From: Sphingomonas jejuensis
GTDB taxonomy: Bacteria; Pseudomonadota; Alphaproteobacteria; Sphingomonadales; Sphingomonadaceae
Assembly: GCF_011927695.1 (NCBI RefSeq)
Contig: NZ_JAATJE010000001.1
Coordinates: forward strand, 558,001 to 622,000
Length of the DNA: 64,000 nucleotides
Direction: 5' to 3'
Shown: in pieces, positions 53,477 to 63,370 of the stretch
How the letters are laid out: the number at the start of each line of letters is the position of its first letter
How positions within the stretch are numbered: the first letter of the stretch is position 1
Notes under the pieces: model-generated
The model's database searches: none
Seen by the model: the letters and a program-made list of their open reading frames with translations, nothing else
What the model was told of the DNA's origin: nothing
Translations under genes and position numbers: made by a program

Positions 53477-54741
53477 CCGCCATCGGCCTGATCGACTGCA
53501 ACAACTTCTACGTCAGCTGCGAGCGGGCGTTCGACCCCAAGCTCGTCGGCGTGCCGGTCGTGGTGGCCAGCAACAACGACGGCTGCGCGATCGCCAGGTC
53601 GAACGAGGCGAAGGCGCTTGGTGTGAGGATGGGCGATCCCATCCATCTCATCCGCGACCGTCTGGACAAGCATGGCGTCGTCGTGCGCTCGTCCAACTAC
53701 ACCCTCTACGGCGACATGCAGCGCCGCGTCGTCGCGGCGGTCGAGGAGTTCGCCAGCGAGGTTGAGATCTACTCGATCGACGAGAGCTTCCTCGATCTGG
53801 CGCCCTTCGCCGACCGCGACCTGACCGTCCACGCGAACGGGATGCGCGACCAGGTGCGGCGATGGACGACGATCCCCACCTGCGTCGGGATAGGTCCCAC
53901 CAAGACGCTGGCCAAGGTCGCCAACGCGGCCGCGAAGAAGAACCCGCTGTTCGACGGCGTGGCCGACCTGCGCGATCCCGCGATCCGCGCGTTCGTGCTC
54001 GACCGCTTTCCCGTCGCCGACGTGTGGGGCGTCGGCCGCGCCACGGCGGCCAAGCTGGCGACGCTTGGCGTCACGACCGCCGGTCAGCTCCGCGACATGC
54101 AGCTGAAGCAGGCGCGCGGGCTCGGGACGGTGGTGCTCGAGCGGCTGGTGGCCGAGCTGCAGGGCGTGGCCGCCAGCGTCGTCGAGGTGGTCGAGCCGCG
54201 GCGCAAGGGCATGGCGGTGACCCGCTCGTTCGGCGCGCCGGTTTCCGACCTGGAGACGCTGATGGGCGCCGTGGCCCAATATGCGATGCGGGCGGGCGAG
54301 AAGCTGCGATCGCACGGGCTGGTGGCCGGACAGCTCACCGTCTTCTTCCACACCAATCCCCATCGCCGGGATCTTCCGCAGCATCACGGCAGCCGCCGCA
54401 TTGCGCTGCATCCGATGACGGCCGACTCGCTCGAGTTGCTCGCCGCCGCGCGGCGCGGGGTGGAGGCGGCGTGGCGGGACGGGCCGGCATACACCAAGGC
54501 GGGCATCATGCTCGACGACCTGGTCGCAGAGGAGCAGCGGCCGCGCACGCTGTTCGAGGGGGACGTGGACCGCCGGGCGAGGTTGATGACCGCGCTCGAC
54601 GAGGTGAACGGCAGGTTCGGACGGTTCACCGCGGTGCCTGCGGCACAGGGCTTCGCCCGCGAGTGGCGGATGCGGGCGGAGGCCAAGTCGCCGGCGTGGA
54701 CGACCCGCATCGCCGAGGTTCCGGTCGTGTCGGCCCGCTGA
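53473..54741 (+). CDS. umuC: UmuC, Y-family DNA polymerase V catalytic subunit
   Basis: A 422-residue error-prone translesion polymerase. Catalytic carboxylates are in [17 protein letters not shown] and [30 protein letters not shown] and the helix-hairpin-helix [13 protein letters not shown] follow, and the C-terminal little-finger domain is complete. Start GTG at 53473 overlaps umuD (GTGA). Carried on the transposon, the pair would increase SOS mutagenesis or help survive damage. Near the end, [11 protein letters not shown] is at the position of the usual beta-clamp motif but is degenerate. Confidence 0.94.
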   Translation: MTAIGLIDCNNFYVSCERAFDPKLVGVPVVVASNNDGCAIARSNEAKALGVRMGDPIHLIRDRLDKHGVVVRSSNYTLYGDMQRRVVAAVEEFASEVEIYSIDESFLDLAPFADRDLTVHANGMRDQVRRWTTIPTCVGIGPTKTLAKVANAAAKKNPLFDGVADLRDPAIRAFVLDRFPVADVWGVGRATAAKLATLGVTTAGQLRDMQLKQARGLGTVVLERLVAELQGVAASVVEVVEPRRKGMAVTRSFGAPVSDLETLMGAVAQYAMRAGEKLRSHGLVAGQLTVFFHTNPHRRDLPQHHGSRRIALHPMTADSLELLAAARRGVEAAWRDGPAYTKAGIMLDDLVAEEQRPRTLFEGDVDRRARLMTALDEVNGRFGRFTAVPAAQGFAREWRMRAEAKSPAWTTRIAEVPVVSAR

Positions 54742-54759
54742 TCCCGACGCTGGTACACG

Positions 54760-56517
54760 ATGGTCAGCGTCGTCGCGTGGCCTCGAACGACTCGCGTTGC
54801 GACTTCGCCCGCTCTACCTTCCGGCGTGCCGAATCGACCCGTCCTCATCGACAGCTTCGTCTCTCTGCCGGGAACCACCGAGATCGTGGGCCTGGGCGGC
54901 GTGCGCCAGCCGCGCGGCGAGGCGCAGGAGGTGGAGGTCGAGGTGGTCGTCGCGTCGGACATGGACGCGCCCGGCTTCGATCCGGTCCATGACGTGTCGT
55001 CGCACTGGCTCGGCTGCGGCCAGCTGGACCTGCTGGCGCCGGGGTCGTGCTGGGTGGGAGGCCAGTGGAAGCGGTGGGCGCCGGGGCTTGCCATCGAGGA
55101 CAGCTTCGAGTGCAATGGCTGGAGGGAGGAGATCGGGGTGGGGCTCCACCCGCAGCCGCGGGGTCGACCGTTCCCGTCGCGGCGCTTCGCGTCGGTTCCG
55201 GGCTTCCTGTTACGTCGGCTGGCCGTGGAGGGGAATGCGCCGCGCGAGCGGAGGTGGAATGACCCCGACTGGGTCCTGCTGCCGCCCATGGCGCTGCTTC
55301 GCGCGCTGTTCGGCGTGAGCAGCGGGTTCCTGCTGGAGCTCTTCGACGGCATACGCGACCCCGCCGTGTCGGGCGAACGCGGCCTGGTCAGCCGCCAGCT
55401 CTCGCGGGTGCGCGATGACGGCACGGTCGTGCTGGAGGCTGGGCGCGACCTGTCGCGCGACGAGGCCGTCGCCGCCGCCGCGGTGATAGCGGACAAGGCG
55501 ATCCGCTCGCTGCACGATGCGGCGTTCCAGCAGCTGAGCGTGGACCACGAGGCGCGTGACGGTCGCGCCGTCAACCTTGATCTGGTGTGGCCGTGGCGAG
55601 TGCCTGTTCGGATGCGATTGGTCGGACGATGGGTAACGAGGGTCGACGCCCAGCCGAGGTTCGTCGCGTTGCGCATCGAGGCGATCGCTCCGCCACTGCC
55701 ATTCAAGCGCGTCGAGGTGCGTCACCCCGGTTCCGAGCGAGGCGCCGGACGGGACCTTCCGCCGCCTGACGGCAGGACAAGGCCCGCCAACGCCCGTCTG
55801 GTCGTCCTGACCACCGGCCGCGCCGGCTCGACCGGCCGTCGGTCGGTGGAGGTGCCGACCGGATCGGTCGATCTCGTCAGCGCGAGGGATGTCGAGGTGG
55901 TCTCCGTCGCCTGCGGCGCAGGCGTTCGGCGCGACCGGGCTTTGATCGGAGAGGATCCCCGGGACGCCGCGCCATTCGGCACCGGCGGGCGCCAGCCTGG
56001 AGCCGACCCGGAGGTCGGCGCGGCGGTCCTGAGGCGCAGGGCGAGAGCGGGCGAAGTGGCGGCCCGTCTACCATTCAAGGCGCTGGCTGACACCTGGATC
56101 GCTCTTGAGACGGCATGCCGATCACGGGGCTGGCGGCTGGACGCGCAGCCAACCACGTCGGGCCGTAGGTCGCCGCACGGGGGCCTCGATCTCACGCGCG
56201 AGCCGCTGGTTGCCATCGTGCGAGTGGGGGGACGACGGCTCGTCGTCGTGGATCGAGGCTCGCCACTAGGCGACGAGCGCAGCCTGGGACTGCTGTTGCC
56301 GAAGAGAGGGGGCATGAGCGACCGCGACCTTGCCAATGCGGCCCGAAGGGCTTGCGTCTCGGTCGACGGGAGCTGGCGCTCGCCGAAGGTCGCCCAGCCC
56401 GGCTTCGCGCCGGAGTTCGTGGTTAGGGGCGTCGCGCGCCCCTTCGGCCTGTGGGACGACCGCGCGGCCTATGCCGACTTCATGCGTCGGCGTATCGCGT
56501 CAGCCCTGGCTCTCTAG
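54760..56517 (+). CDS. Possible TnsE-like transposition protein
   Basis: A 585-residue protein (563 if it begins at GTG 54826; no clear ribosome site at either). Size and layout echo TnsE: an N-terminal half with PPMALLRALFGVSSGFLLELFDG, a middle region with NLDLVWPWRVPVRMRLVGRW, a low-complexity linker, and a C-terminal domain beginning LADTWIALETACRSRGW. TnsE sends Tn7 to replicating plasmids by binding lagging-strand DNA and the sliding clamp. This reading is based on remembered architecture and on the location beside tnsD, with which it converges and overlaps by 18 bases, so it is only a hypothesis. It follows umuC by 18 bases. Confidence 0.45.
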   Translation: MVSVVAWPRTTRVATSPALPSGVPNRPVLIDSFVSLPGTTEIVGLGGVRQPRGEAQEVEVEVVVASDMDAPGFDPVHDVSSHWLGCGQLDLLAPGSCWVGGQWKRWAPGLAIEDSFECNGWREEIGVGLHPQPRGRPFPSRRFASVPGFLLRRLAVEGNAPRERRWNDPDWVLLPPMALLRALFGVSSGFLLELFDGIRDPAVSGERGLVSRQLSRVRDDGTVVLEAGRDLSRDEAVAAAAVIADKAIRSLHDAAFQQLSVDHEARDGRAVNLDLVWPWRVPVRMRLVGRWVTRVDAQPRFVALRIEAIAPPLPFKRVEVRHPGSERGAGRDLPPPDGRTRPANARLVVLTTGRAGSTGRRSVEVPTGSVDLVSARDVEVVSVACGAGVRRDRALIGEDPRDAAPFGTGGRQPGADPEVGAAVLRRRARAGEVAARLPFKALADTWIALETACRSRGWRLDAQPTTSGRRSPHGGLDLTREPLVAIVRVGGRRLVVVDRGSPLGDERSLGLLLPKRGGMSDRDLANAARRACVSVDGSWRSPKVAQPGFAPEFVVRGVARPFGLWDDRAAYADFMRRRIASALAL

Positions 56518-57714
56518 GGCCGCCATGGCCTCGGTGCGCCAGCGCGAGGGAACCGCCTGCCGCCGTTCGTAGTCCATGTGCCGGTATATGGCGGCGCGGC
56601 TCTCGCCGCAGATCGCGCGCAGGTCGCGGTATGTCGCCTTGCCCCTGGTCCGGCGGAGCCAAGCCGCGGCGGCGGCGACCTCGGGCTCCGTGGCTTGGTA
56701 TGGTGTGGCGTCCATGTAGGCGCGCATGACCCGCTCGTAGGCGAACGGTGGGTTCGGCATGTCCTTGATGGCATGGGAGCGGTGCATGCCCGCCTCCAGG
56801 CATGAGTGGACGAACCGGTGCGGCCAGCCCCTCATCAGCCGTTCGACCATGTCGAACAGGCGGTGCCGGTCGGCGACGTCGAGATACTCGAACGGCTGGC
56901 GCGCCGTCGGCTTCTCGTAGGGCGCGGGATCCCCGCCCCAGTCCCTCGCAACCACTTGGCGAAGGGCTTGCGCGTGGCGGCCGTTGACGAGCAGGGCAGC
57001 GACCTGCCGCACGATGGCGAACGCGACGTGGGCGCGGAGATGCTCGTCGCCGAGCGGCCCCCAGCCACGCTCCAGCGCCGCCTCAAGCATGCTCTGCCAG
57101 GCGATGTGGTCGTGCCGCGCGACCGCCGCAGCCTGCTCGCACAGCTCGCCGCCGCACTTGAAGCAGTGCATCGCAGATGCGGCGGCGTGCTGATGGACGG
57201 GCGCGTCGCATTGCGGGCATCGGTCGCGCAGCAGCTGGCCGTGGGTCGTGCAGGACGTGACGAATGCCAGTCGCCATCGCCGTCTGAAGTAGGGCTTCGC
57301 GTCGGTGGCGAGGCACGCGGGGCAGTATTGCAGCCCGGTCCTCAGGCGCACGTTGTTGTCGATCGTCGTCGGCAGCAGCCAGGGGTTACGGCCCTTCGGG
57401 TTGTGCGCGGTGATCAGCGTTCCGGCGTAGGCCCGCAGCGTGCAGGCGTGGATCTCCTCGGCGGGCCGCAGCGTGCCGAGTGCGATCCGCTCGACGATCC
57501 GGGGTGGCGCGAAGTTGTCGAGGTCCTGCGCCAGCAGGTTCTTCGCCGAGCCGAACACCGTGTTGAGGAAGGTGATGGGCTTCAGGTCCATGCCGACGGC
57601 GAGGCGGCACAGGTAGGACGATAGCAGTTCGTCCGGCAGCGGCTGCGGCCGGAACGGCCACGGCTGTATTGCAGGCTTCGGCCGCGGACGCGGCAGGAGC
57701 GTCTCGACCGGCAT
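56500..57714 (-). CDS. tniQ: TnsD/TniQ-family target-selection protein
   Basis: A 404-residue TniQ-type protein, shorter than Tn7 TnsD. The N-terminus ELLSSYLCRLAVGMDLKPITFLNTVFG is typical, followed by a zinc region with YCPACLATD, RCPQCDAPVH and CFKCGGELC, and a C-terminal HTH-like part (KATYRDLRAICGESRAAIYRHM). It should recognise the comM target and recruit TnsC. The ATG at 57714 overlaps the tnsC stop (ATGA). It is the last gene of the transposition operon. Confidence 0.9.
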   Translation of the reverse strand: MPVETLLPRPRPKPAIQPWPFRPQPLPDELLSSYLCRLAVGMDLKPITFLNTVFGSAKNLLAQDLDNFAPPRIVERIALGTLRPAEEIHACTLRAYAGTLITAHNPKGRNPWLLPTTIDNNVRLRTGLQYCPACLATDAKPYFRRRWRLAFVTSCTTHGQLLRDRCPQCDAPVHQHAAASAMHCFKCGGELCEQAAAVARHDHIAWQSMLEAALERGWGPLGDEHLRAHVAFAIVRQVAALLVNGRHAQALRQVVARDWGGDPAPYEKPTARQPFEYLDVADRHRLFDMVERLMRGWPHRFVHSCLEAGMHRSHAIKDMPNPPFAYERVMRAYMDATPYQATEPEVAAAAAWLRRTRGKATYRDLRAICGESRAAIYRHMDYERRQAVPSRWRTEAMAALESQG

Positions 57715-58619
57715 CAGGCCACCCGGCGACCGACCGACACGATGCTGCGGTCTCTGACGCGGTCGATGGTGGACAACGTGATCCGCTCCTCGCCGCTGTC
57801 GATGGCGACCTTGCAGGCGTCCTCCAGCAGGTAGTTGAGGCGGCCGATGTAGCCCTGCGTCAGCGTGTACGCGAGCTGGACCAGCCCCTCGTTCTCGCGG
57901 AACCGCGACTGCCGGCGCAGCGGGAGCATGCGCTCGAAGGCCAGCAGGATCATCGCGAACTCGGACAGCGTGAACGGCTTCAGCTTGATCACCGTGTTGA
58001 GCCTGCCGGCGATCTGGTCCTCGCTCGCGATCATGTCGAGGACGACCTGCGTGCCGCCGACGACGAACGGCCGCCCCGTGTCGTTGATGAGGCTCTTCAT
58101 GAACACGAGGAAGCTGACGATCTTCGAGTTCATGCGGCTGTCGCGCGAGATGTCGTGGATCTCGTCGATCATGACGGTTCCGACGCGGCAGGCCTTGAGC
58201 ATGGTGACGGCGTGGCTGCGCAGGTCGGCGGGCGAGGGGTTGTAGCGCAGCGGATGTCCGAGCTCGGCGAGGATCTTCTTGAGCACGACGACCGGATCGG
58301 GGTTGTCCGGCGCGGTCAGGTAGATGACGCGGTGCTCGGCGTATTCGCTTTCCGGGTCCATGCGCGGCTGGTGGAGGTCGCGGAACGCCTGCATCGTGCG
58401 GCTCTTGCCCGTGTCGGCCTCGCCCGTGATGATGAGGCCTCGCGGCTTCGTGGACTGCGCGGCGTTCATGCAGTCCTGCAGCTCGATGAACGCCTCCTTG
58501 GTCGAGGGCGTCGGCACCCAGACACGGTTCCAGCACTCGCCGAGACGCCCGCGGCCCTCGATGTCGAGGAACTCCTGCATTTCCGGCCGGAGCGTCGGGT
58601 TGTCGTAGGTGTCGCTCAT
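57714..58619 (-). CDS. tnsC: TnsC/TniB AAA+ transposition regulator
   Basis: A 301-residue AAA+ ATPase that bridges the target complex and the transposase. Walker A is IITGEADTGKSRTMQ near residues 64-78, Walker B TVMIDEIHDISRDSR near 145, and the sensor-like VVGGTQVV and the GYIGRLNYLLEDA region follow, as in TniB/TnsC. The ATG overlaps the tnsB stop by four bases, and its own stop overlaps tniQ, so tnsB-C-D are one coupled unit. Confidence 0.92.
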   Translation of the reverse strand: MSDTYDNPTLRPEMQEFLDIEGRGRLGECWNRVWVPTPSTKEAFIELQDCMNAAQSTKPRGLIITGEADTGKSRTMQAFRDLHQPRMDPESEYAEHRVIYLTAPDNPDPVVVLKKILAELGHPLRYNPSPADLRSHAVTMLKACRVGTVMIDEIHDISRDSRMNSKIVSFLVFMKSLINDTGRPFVVGGTQVVLDMIASEDQIAGRLNTVIKLKPFTLSEFAMILLAFERMLPLRRQSRFRENEGLVQLAYTLTQGYIGRLNYLLEDACKVAIDSGEERITLSTIDRVRDRSIVSVGRRVA

Positions 58620-60559
58620 TCGAACATCGCCTCCACGTCGTCGTCGCTGATGCCCGCGAGGATGGCGGCGATGCTGCCCTCGGCGGGTGCCTGTTGTGTC
58701 TTCCCGTTCCGCACGGGCTGCTCGTCGGATTGCGTCGATGCTGGCGTCGAGGTCGGCTGCACGAACCTCGGCACGGCTCCGCTCCGGGCGGCGGGCACCG
58801 GCGCCTCCTTTCTGATCCTGCTGTGGTGCTGCTGCCGTGCGGCCTCGCGCTGGGCACTCTTGGTCTTCTTGACCGCCTCTTCGATGTGGCGGTGCTGCTC
58901 GTCTATGATCTTGCTGAGCAGTTCGGGCGTGGGCTCGCGCTTGCGCCGCAGCGCCTCGCGCCGTGCCGCCTGCAGTTCGTGGATGCTGGCTTCGGGGAAG
59001 TTGAGCTGGCGGACGTGGACCGGGATCCACTCGTCCCCGTCCGTCGCGTCAGGGTCCTCGGCCTTCCTGTCCGGATGCTTGACGTAGATGACGCGCACGT
59101 CGAACGGGTGGCGGCGGATCTCGAGCTGGCCGTAGCTCTTGCGGTTCCTGACCAGCCACTCCAGCGACTCGCTGTAGTAGTCGAGGTGGTCGATCCTGAT
59201 GCCGTAGCGCTGGATGCTGCGCTTCACGAGCGGGAACCAGTGGATGCGGAACTGGAGGTTGTCGACGAACACGTCCGGCAGTCGGTGCTTCTGCCCGTTC
59301 GGGCCGAAGTAGTAGCCCCTGAACTTCTCCAGCGGCGGCATGCCGATCCCAGTGTGGACGTCGTTGTGGTATTCGTCGACGATCATCCATGCGTGCTTGG
59401 TGACGTCCTCCAGAGTGAACGCCGCCGTCATCTCGGGGCGGAGCTCCCCTCGCTCGGTCGATGTAGCGCCTGTGGCACCCGGCAGGTCCTTGAAGCGGTC
59501 GGCCAGATTGCCGTTGAGCCTCTCGATGTGTGCGCCGTATTGGGGTTGGCCCAGGGGCCGCCACTTCAATCGAATGTTGAAGTGCGCCGCCGATGCGTTC
59601 GCCGACTCGCCGGTGAACTCGCGCGCGTTGTCGGCCTCGAGCCGCTCGGGCTTGCCGCACATCGGGTTGTCCCACTCGAGCCCGTATCGCTCGGCGATCG
59701 CGTCCTTGCGCGTCATGCCGTTGATCATGGCCATGGCGAACGTGGTCGTGCTTGGCGCGTCGATGCCGACGTGCATGCCGAACACCATGCGCGAGTAGAC
59801 GTCGATGGCGAGCGTGATCCAGACGCGGCCGATGACCTGCAGGCGGTCGTCGGACAGGATCTCGATGTCCGCCTTCCAGTGGTCGATCTGCACGACCTCC
59901 AACGGGCGATGCACCTCGGGATAGTGATCCCTGATCGGGTCGTGCGTCTTGCGGGTCTCGTTGTAGCCCTTGCGCGTCTTGGTCCAGCGGTGCTCCGGGA
60001 TCTTCGTCAGGCGGTCGGCGAGGGTCGCGTGCGCGACCTGCAGCCCTGCCTTCTCCAGCCGGCGCTTGACCTCGCGGAAGAACTTGCGGGGTTTGGCCCC
60101 GCCGCGCTTCAGCACGGTCGCCTCCAGCACCTCCTCGATGATCTTTTGCGCCTTGGGGTTGATGCGCGACTTGCCCCGTCCGCCCGGCCGTGTCGGCGGC
60201 GGCAGCTGGTCCGTCGTGCCCGTCTCCCTGAACCGCCTGATCGCGTCGTATGCGGCGGAGGTGGAGATGCCGAGCTTCTTCGCGGCTTCGGTCACCGCGG
60301 CCTTGGTGTTGCGGTCGTTGCCGAGCAGCGGTCCGAGCGCCTCGACATAGGCTGGCACCTTCGCGGCGCGCTTGGGGTCGACGGAGGTGCCGGAACGCAC
60401 CTGTCCCACCGCCTCCGCCTCGAGATCCTTGATCGACGCGTCGAAGTACTCGCCCTCGGCGCTTACCACGACGAGCGTGTCGAGGTCACGCGCGCCGATG
60501 ACGCGCATCTGCGCGCCCCCGTATCGGACCTTGTCACCCTTCTTCGTGCCGATCTTCAT
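58616..60559 (-). CDS. tnsB: TnsB/TniA DDE transposase
   Basis: A 647-residue Mu/Tn7-type transposase that cuts and joins the 3' ends. Two N-terminal HTH regions (about residues 70-160, with KLGISTSAAYDAIRRFRETG) precede the DDE core: first Asp in VQIDHWKADIE, second in RLEADNAREFTG and Glu in YGAHIERLNGNLADRF. The C-terminal beta-barrel and Lys/Arg-rich tail interact with TnsC. A copy of the end repeat lies 14 bases upstream of its ATG, compatible with autoregulation. Confidence 0.95.
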   Translation of the reverse strand: MKIGTKKGDKVRYGGAQMRVIGARDLDTLVVVSAEGEYFDASIKDLEAEAVGQVRSGTSVDPKRAAKVPAYVEALGPLLGNDRNTKAAVTEAAKKLGISTSAAYDAIRRFRETGTTDQLPPPTRPGGRGKSRINPKAQKIIEEVLEATVLKRGGAKPRKFFREVKRRLEKAGLQVAHATLADRLTKIPEHRWTKTRKGYNETRKTHDPIRDHYPEVHRPLEVVQIDHWKADIEILSDDRLQVIGRVWITLAIDVYSRMVFGMHVGIDAPSTTTFAMAMINGMTRKDAIAERYGLEWDNPMCGKPERLEADNAREFTGESANASAAHFNIRLKWRPLGQPQYGAHIERLNGNLADRFKDLPGATGATSTERGELRPEMTAAFTLEDVTKHAWMIVDEYHNDVHTGIGMPPLEKFRGYYFGPNGQKHRLPDVFVDNLQFRIHWFPLVKRSIQRYGIRIDHLDYYSESLEWLVRNRKSYGQLEIRRHPFDVRVIYVKHPDRKAEDPDATDGDEWIPVHVRQLNFPEASIHELQAARREALRRKREPTPELLSKIIDEQHRHIEEAVKKTKSAQREAARQQHHSRIRKEAPVPAARSGAVPRFVQPTSTPASTQSDEQPVRNGKTQQAPAEGSIAAILAGISDDDVEAMFE

Positions 60560-60572
60560 CTTGGCCTCGGCG

Positions 60573-60586
60573 GCTAACTGGTCCGC
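60573..60586 (+). repeat. Internal copy of the TnsB-binding-type repeat upstream of tnsB
   Basis: GCTAACTGGTCCGC in the 54-base gap between tnsA and tnsB matches the right-end repeats at 61384-61454 (GCTAACTGGTCGC) with one extra C. Its place directly before the tnsB start suggests transposase autoregulation or an old end remnant. Confidence 0.6.
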
Positions 60587-60613
60587 CTAGCTTACATTAT
60601 GTTCCCTGAATGT

Positions 60614-61396
60614 TCACTCGGAATCTGCGTCCCACAATGACATCATGATCGGATCGTCGTCGGGCCTGGGAAGGTCGCCGGGCGCGCGGGCGCAGACCAC
60701 GGTCGCGTCGTCGAACGGACGGGAGAGGTCGCACAGCAGCATGCGCCAGGCCACGGCCTGCTCGATGCCTGCGCGGATGTCGGGCTCGTCCATGCCCAGG
60801 CTGCGCAGCAGCGCGATCGCCTCCGCCACGGTGACGCCATGCGCGCCAAGCTCCCGGCGAATGTGGTCGAACGCCGCGAGCTCCGGGTCGGCGTCGAGGT
60901 GGCGTCGGAGCAGGCGCGCGTTGGCGAGGTAGGGCGTGCGGATGCGATCCTCGCTCATGATGCGGAAGGCGGCCCCCACGTTCTCGGCGGCGACGCGCCC
61001 GGCCTCGAACTTGGGCGCGTATTGCGCCGCGTTGGCGATAAGGTCGGCCTGGCGCTTCACCTCAATGACATAGCGGCTTGGTGCGTCGTCCCCTGACGCG
61101 TGCAGCTGCACGATGATGTCGGGGGTGTATCGCCGCGCCCTGCCGTTCGTCGCGTATTCGATGATCGGCTGCGTGAGCAGGTCGTAGGTGCCGGGCGCGA
61201 AGGCCAGCTGCTCCAGCAGTTCGGCCTCCAGCTCCGATTCGACCTGCTGCGGTCCCGAAGGCGTGCGCAGCGGGACCATGCTTCGGAACGAACTGAACGT
61301 CGCCTCGATGGGGCGCTGCTGGAAGTGCTCTTTAAGGACCATAAGACCGACTTTAGAATAGGTTACGGCTCTCCCGCCACGCGAAACTGGTCGCAT
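60614..61396 (-). CDS. tnsA: TnsA endonuclease
   Basis: A 260-residue TnsA, the restriction-like nuclease that cuts the 5' strands so that the element moves by cut-and-paste. The catalytic core is Glu in SELEAELLEQ, Asp in RRYTPDIIVQL and Glu-x-Lys in YVIEVKRQADL. A C-terminal helical part follows. The ATG at 61396 is preceded by GGAAAAG, but the first codons coincide with an end repeat, so a start at the ATG at 61342 cannot be excluded. Having tnsA means simple insertion, in line with the clean ends. Confidence 0.9.
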   Translation of the reverse strand: MRPVSRGGRAVTYSKVGLMVLKEHFQQRPIEATFSSFRSMVPLRTPSGPQQVESELEAELLEQLAFAPGTYDLLTQPIIEYATNGRARRYTPDIIVQLHASGDDAPSRYVIEVKRQADLIANAAQYAPKFEAGRVAAENVGAAFRIMSEDRIRTPYLANARLLRRHLDADPELAAFDHIRRELGAHGVTVAEAIALLRSLGMDEPDIRAGIEQAVAWRMLLCDLSRPFDDATVVCARAPGDLPRPDDDPIMMSLWDADSE

Positions 61397-61454
61397 GTGC
61401 TTTTCCTCTCTTGCTAACTGGTCGCGCTGACTTGTCAGCTATTCCGACTGGCTT
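61384..61454 (+). repeat. Right-end array of three putative TnsB-binding repeats
   Basis: Three direct copies of an ACTGG-centred repeat lie at 61384-61394 (AAACTGGTCGC), 61413-61425 (GCTAACTGGTCGC) and 61442-61454 (TTCCGACTGGCTT). The ACTGG cores are spaced 31 and 30 bases apart, close to three helical turns, as in Tn7-type ends. The outermost copy is 56 bases from the terminal ACA. Confidence 0.7.
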
Positions 61455-61510
61455 GTGCGATGTTCGGGGCTCGGGGAATGATCCGGTCCGACATGGTTTT
61501 CGGATTCACA

Positions 61511-61515
61511 GCCGA
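61511..61515. repeat. Right target-site duplication (GCCGA)
   Basis: Second copy of the 5-bp duplication, immediately after the terminal ACA of the transposon; matches 33899-33903. Confidence 0.92.
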
Positions 61516-61846
61516 CCTCGTGCTGCCGCCGCCGACCGAAGGATCGGCGGAGGTCGGCGCGCGCGTCGCCGAAGCGCGGGACCGTCAACGCATGCGCTAT
61601 GCCGAGGCGGGCGCCCGCACCAACGCCGATGCGCCGGGAGCGGTGGCGGAGGCGGCGGCCGCGCCGGACGAGCCCGGCACCCGCCTGCTCGCCCAGGCGG
61701 CGGAGGCGACGCGCATGTCGGCGCGCGGCTATGCCCGCACGCTGCGCGTCGCGCGCACGATCGCCGATCTCGCAGGCGCGGACCGGGTCGGCCGCATCCA
61801 TGTCGCCGAAGCACTCAGCTATCGCAGGCGTGCGCCGGTCAGCTAG
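61516..61846 (+). pseudogene. comM: comM 3' fragment
   Basis: The remaining 110 codons of ComM, read LVLPPPTEGSAEVGARVAEA to a TAG at 61844-61846, containing the C-terminal helical region SARGYARTLRVARTIADLAG. The frame is open upstream to an ATG at 61460 inside the transposon end, but this would give only a 128-residue fragment without the ATPase. Joined to 32726-33903 it gives 1509 bases (502 residues plus stop), the normal ComM length. Confidence 0.94.
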
Positions 61847-61890
61847 AGACTGGACGCCGGCCGAGGCGCTGTGGCAAGGCGCGTGGCGAC

Positions 61891-61975
61891 GCGGGCGTGG
61901 TGAAATTGGTAGACGCGCCGGACTCAAAATCCGGTTCCGCAAGGAGTGTCGGTTCGAGCCCGACCGCCCGCACCA
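61891..61975 (+). tRNA. tRNA-Leu (anticodon CAA)
   Basis: The acceptor stem GCGGGCG pairs with CGCCCGC, followed by an encoded ACCA. The D-arm contains TGGTGAAATTGGTAGACGC, typical of class II leucine tRNAs; the anticodon stem CCGGA/TCCGG encloses the loop CTCAAAA, so the anticodon is CAA (reads UUG). A short variable arm and the T-arm GTCGG-TTCGAGC-CCGAC complete it. It lies 44 bases after comM and is intact. Confidence 0.95.
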
Positions 61976-62104
61976 TCCTCTGCCCGCCCTGCCGTAGCGT
62001 CAGGTTGAAGTCGGCGGTTTTCCGCCATTTTCCGCGCTTGCACACGCCCGATCGCCGGCTATGGTCGCGCCCCACACGGTCGAAACGGCCGGGAGAGGAT
62101 GCCC

Positions 62105-63366
<1,262 letters not shown>

Positions 63367-63370
<4 letters not shown>

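Larger units (their letters stand above)
33904..61510. mobile_element. Tn7-like transposon inserted in comM, 27.6 kb, carrying defence cargo
   Basis: The element begins TGTCAAACATGG and ends GGATTCACA, so the termini are TGT...ACA as in Tn7 relatives, and it is flanked by a 5-bp GCCGA duplication. The right end encodes tnsA, tnsB, tnsC and a tniQ/tnsD-type protein on the minus strand, and a possible tnsE converges with tnsD. Cargo from left to right: exonuclease-led trio, four small genes and a larger envelope protein, SPARDA Argonaute pair, seven-gene DUF499/DUF1156/helicase operon and umuDC. Insertion in comM is known for the Tn6022/AbaR islands of Acinetobacter; this one is in a sphingomonad. 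Confidence 0.93.

Noticed and set aside
33904-61510. CRISPR array or CRISPR-associated Tn7 (CAST) element
   Set aside because: No regularly spaced repeats and no Cas12k, Cas6, Cas7 or Cas8 protein were found; tniQ acts with tnsABC only.
61891-61975. tRNA-Leu as the attachment site of the island
   Set aside because: The tRNA is intact, no partial copy was seen at the other end, no integrase is present, and the transposon ends and duplication lie in comM.
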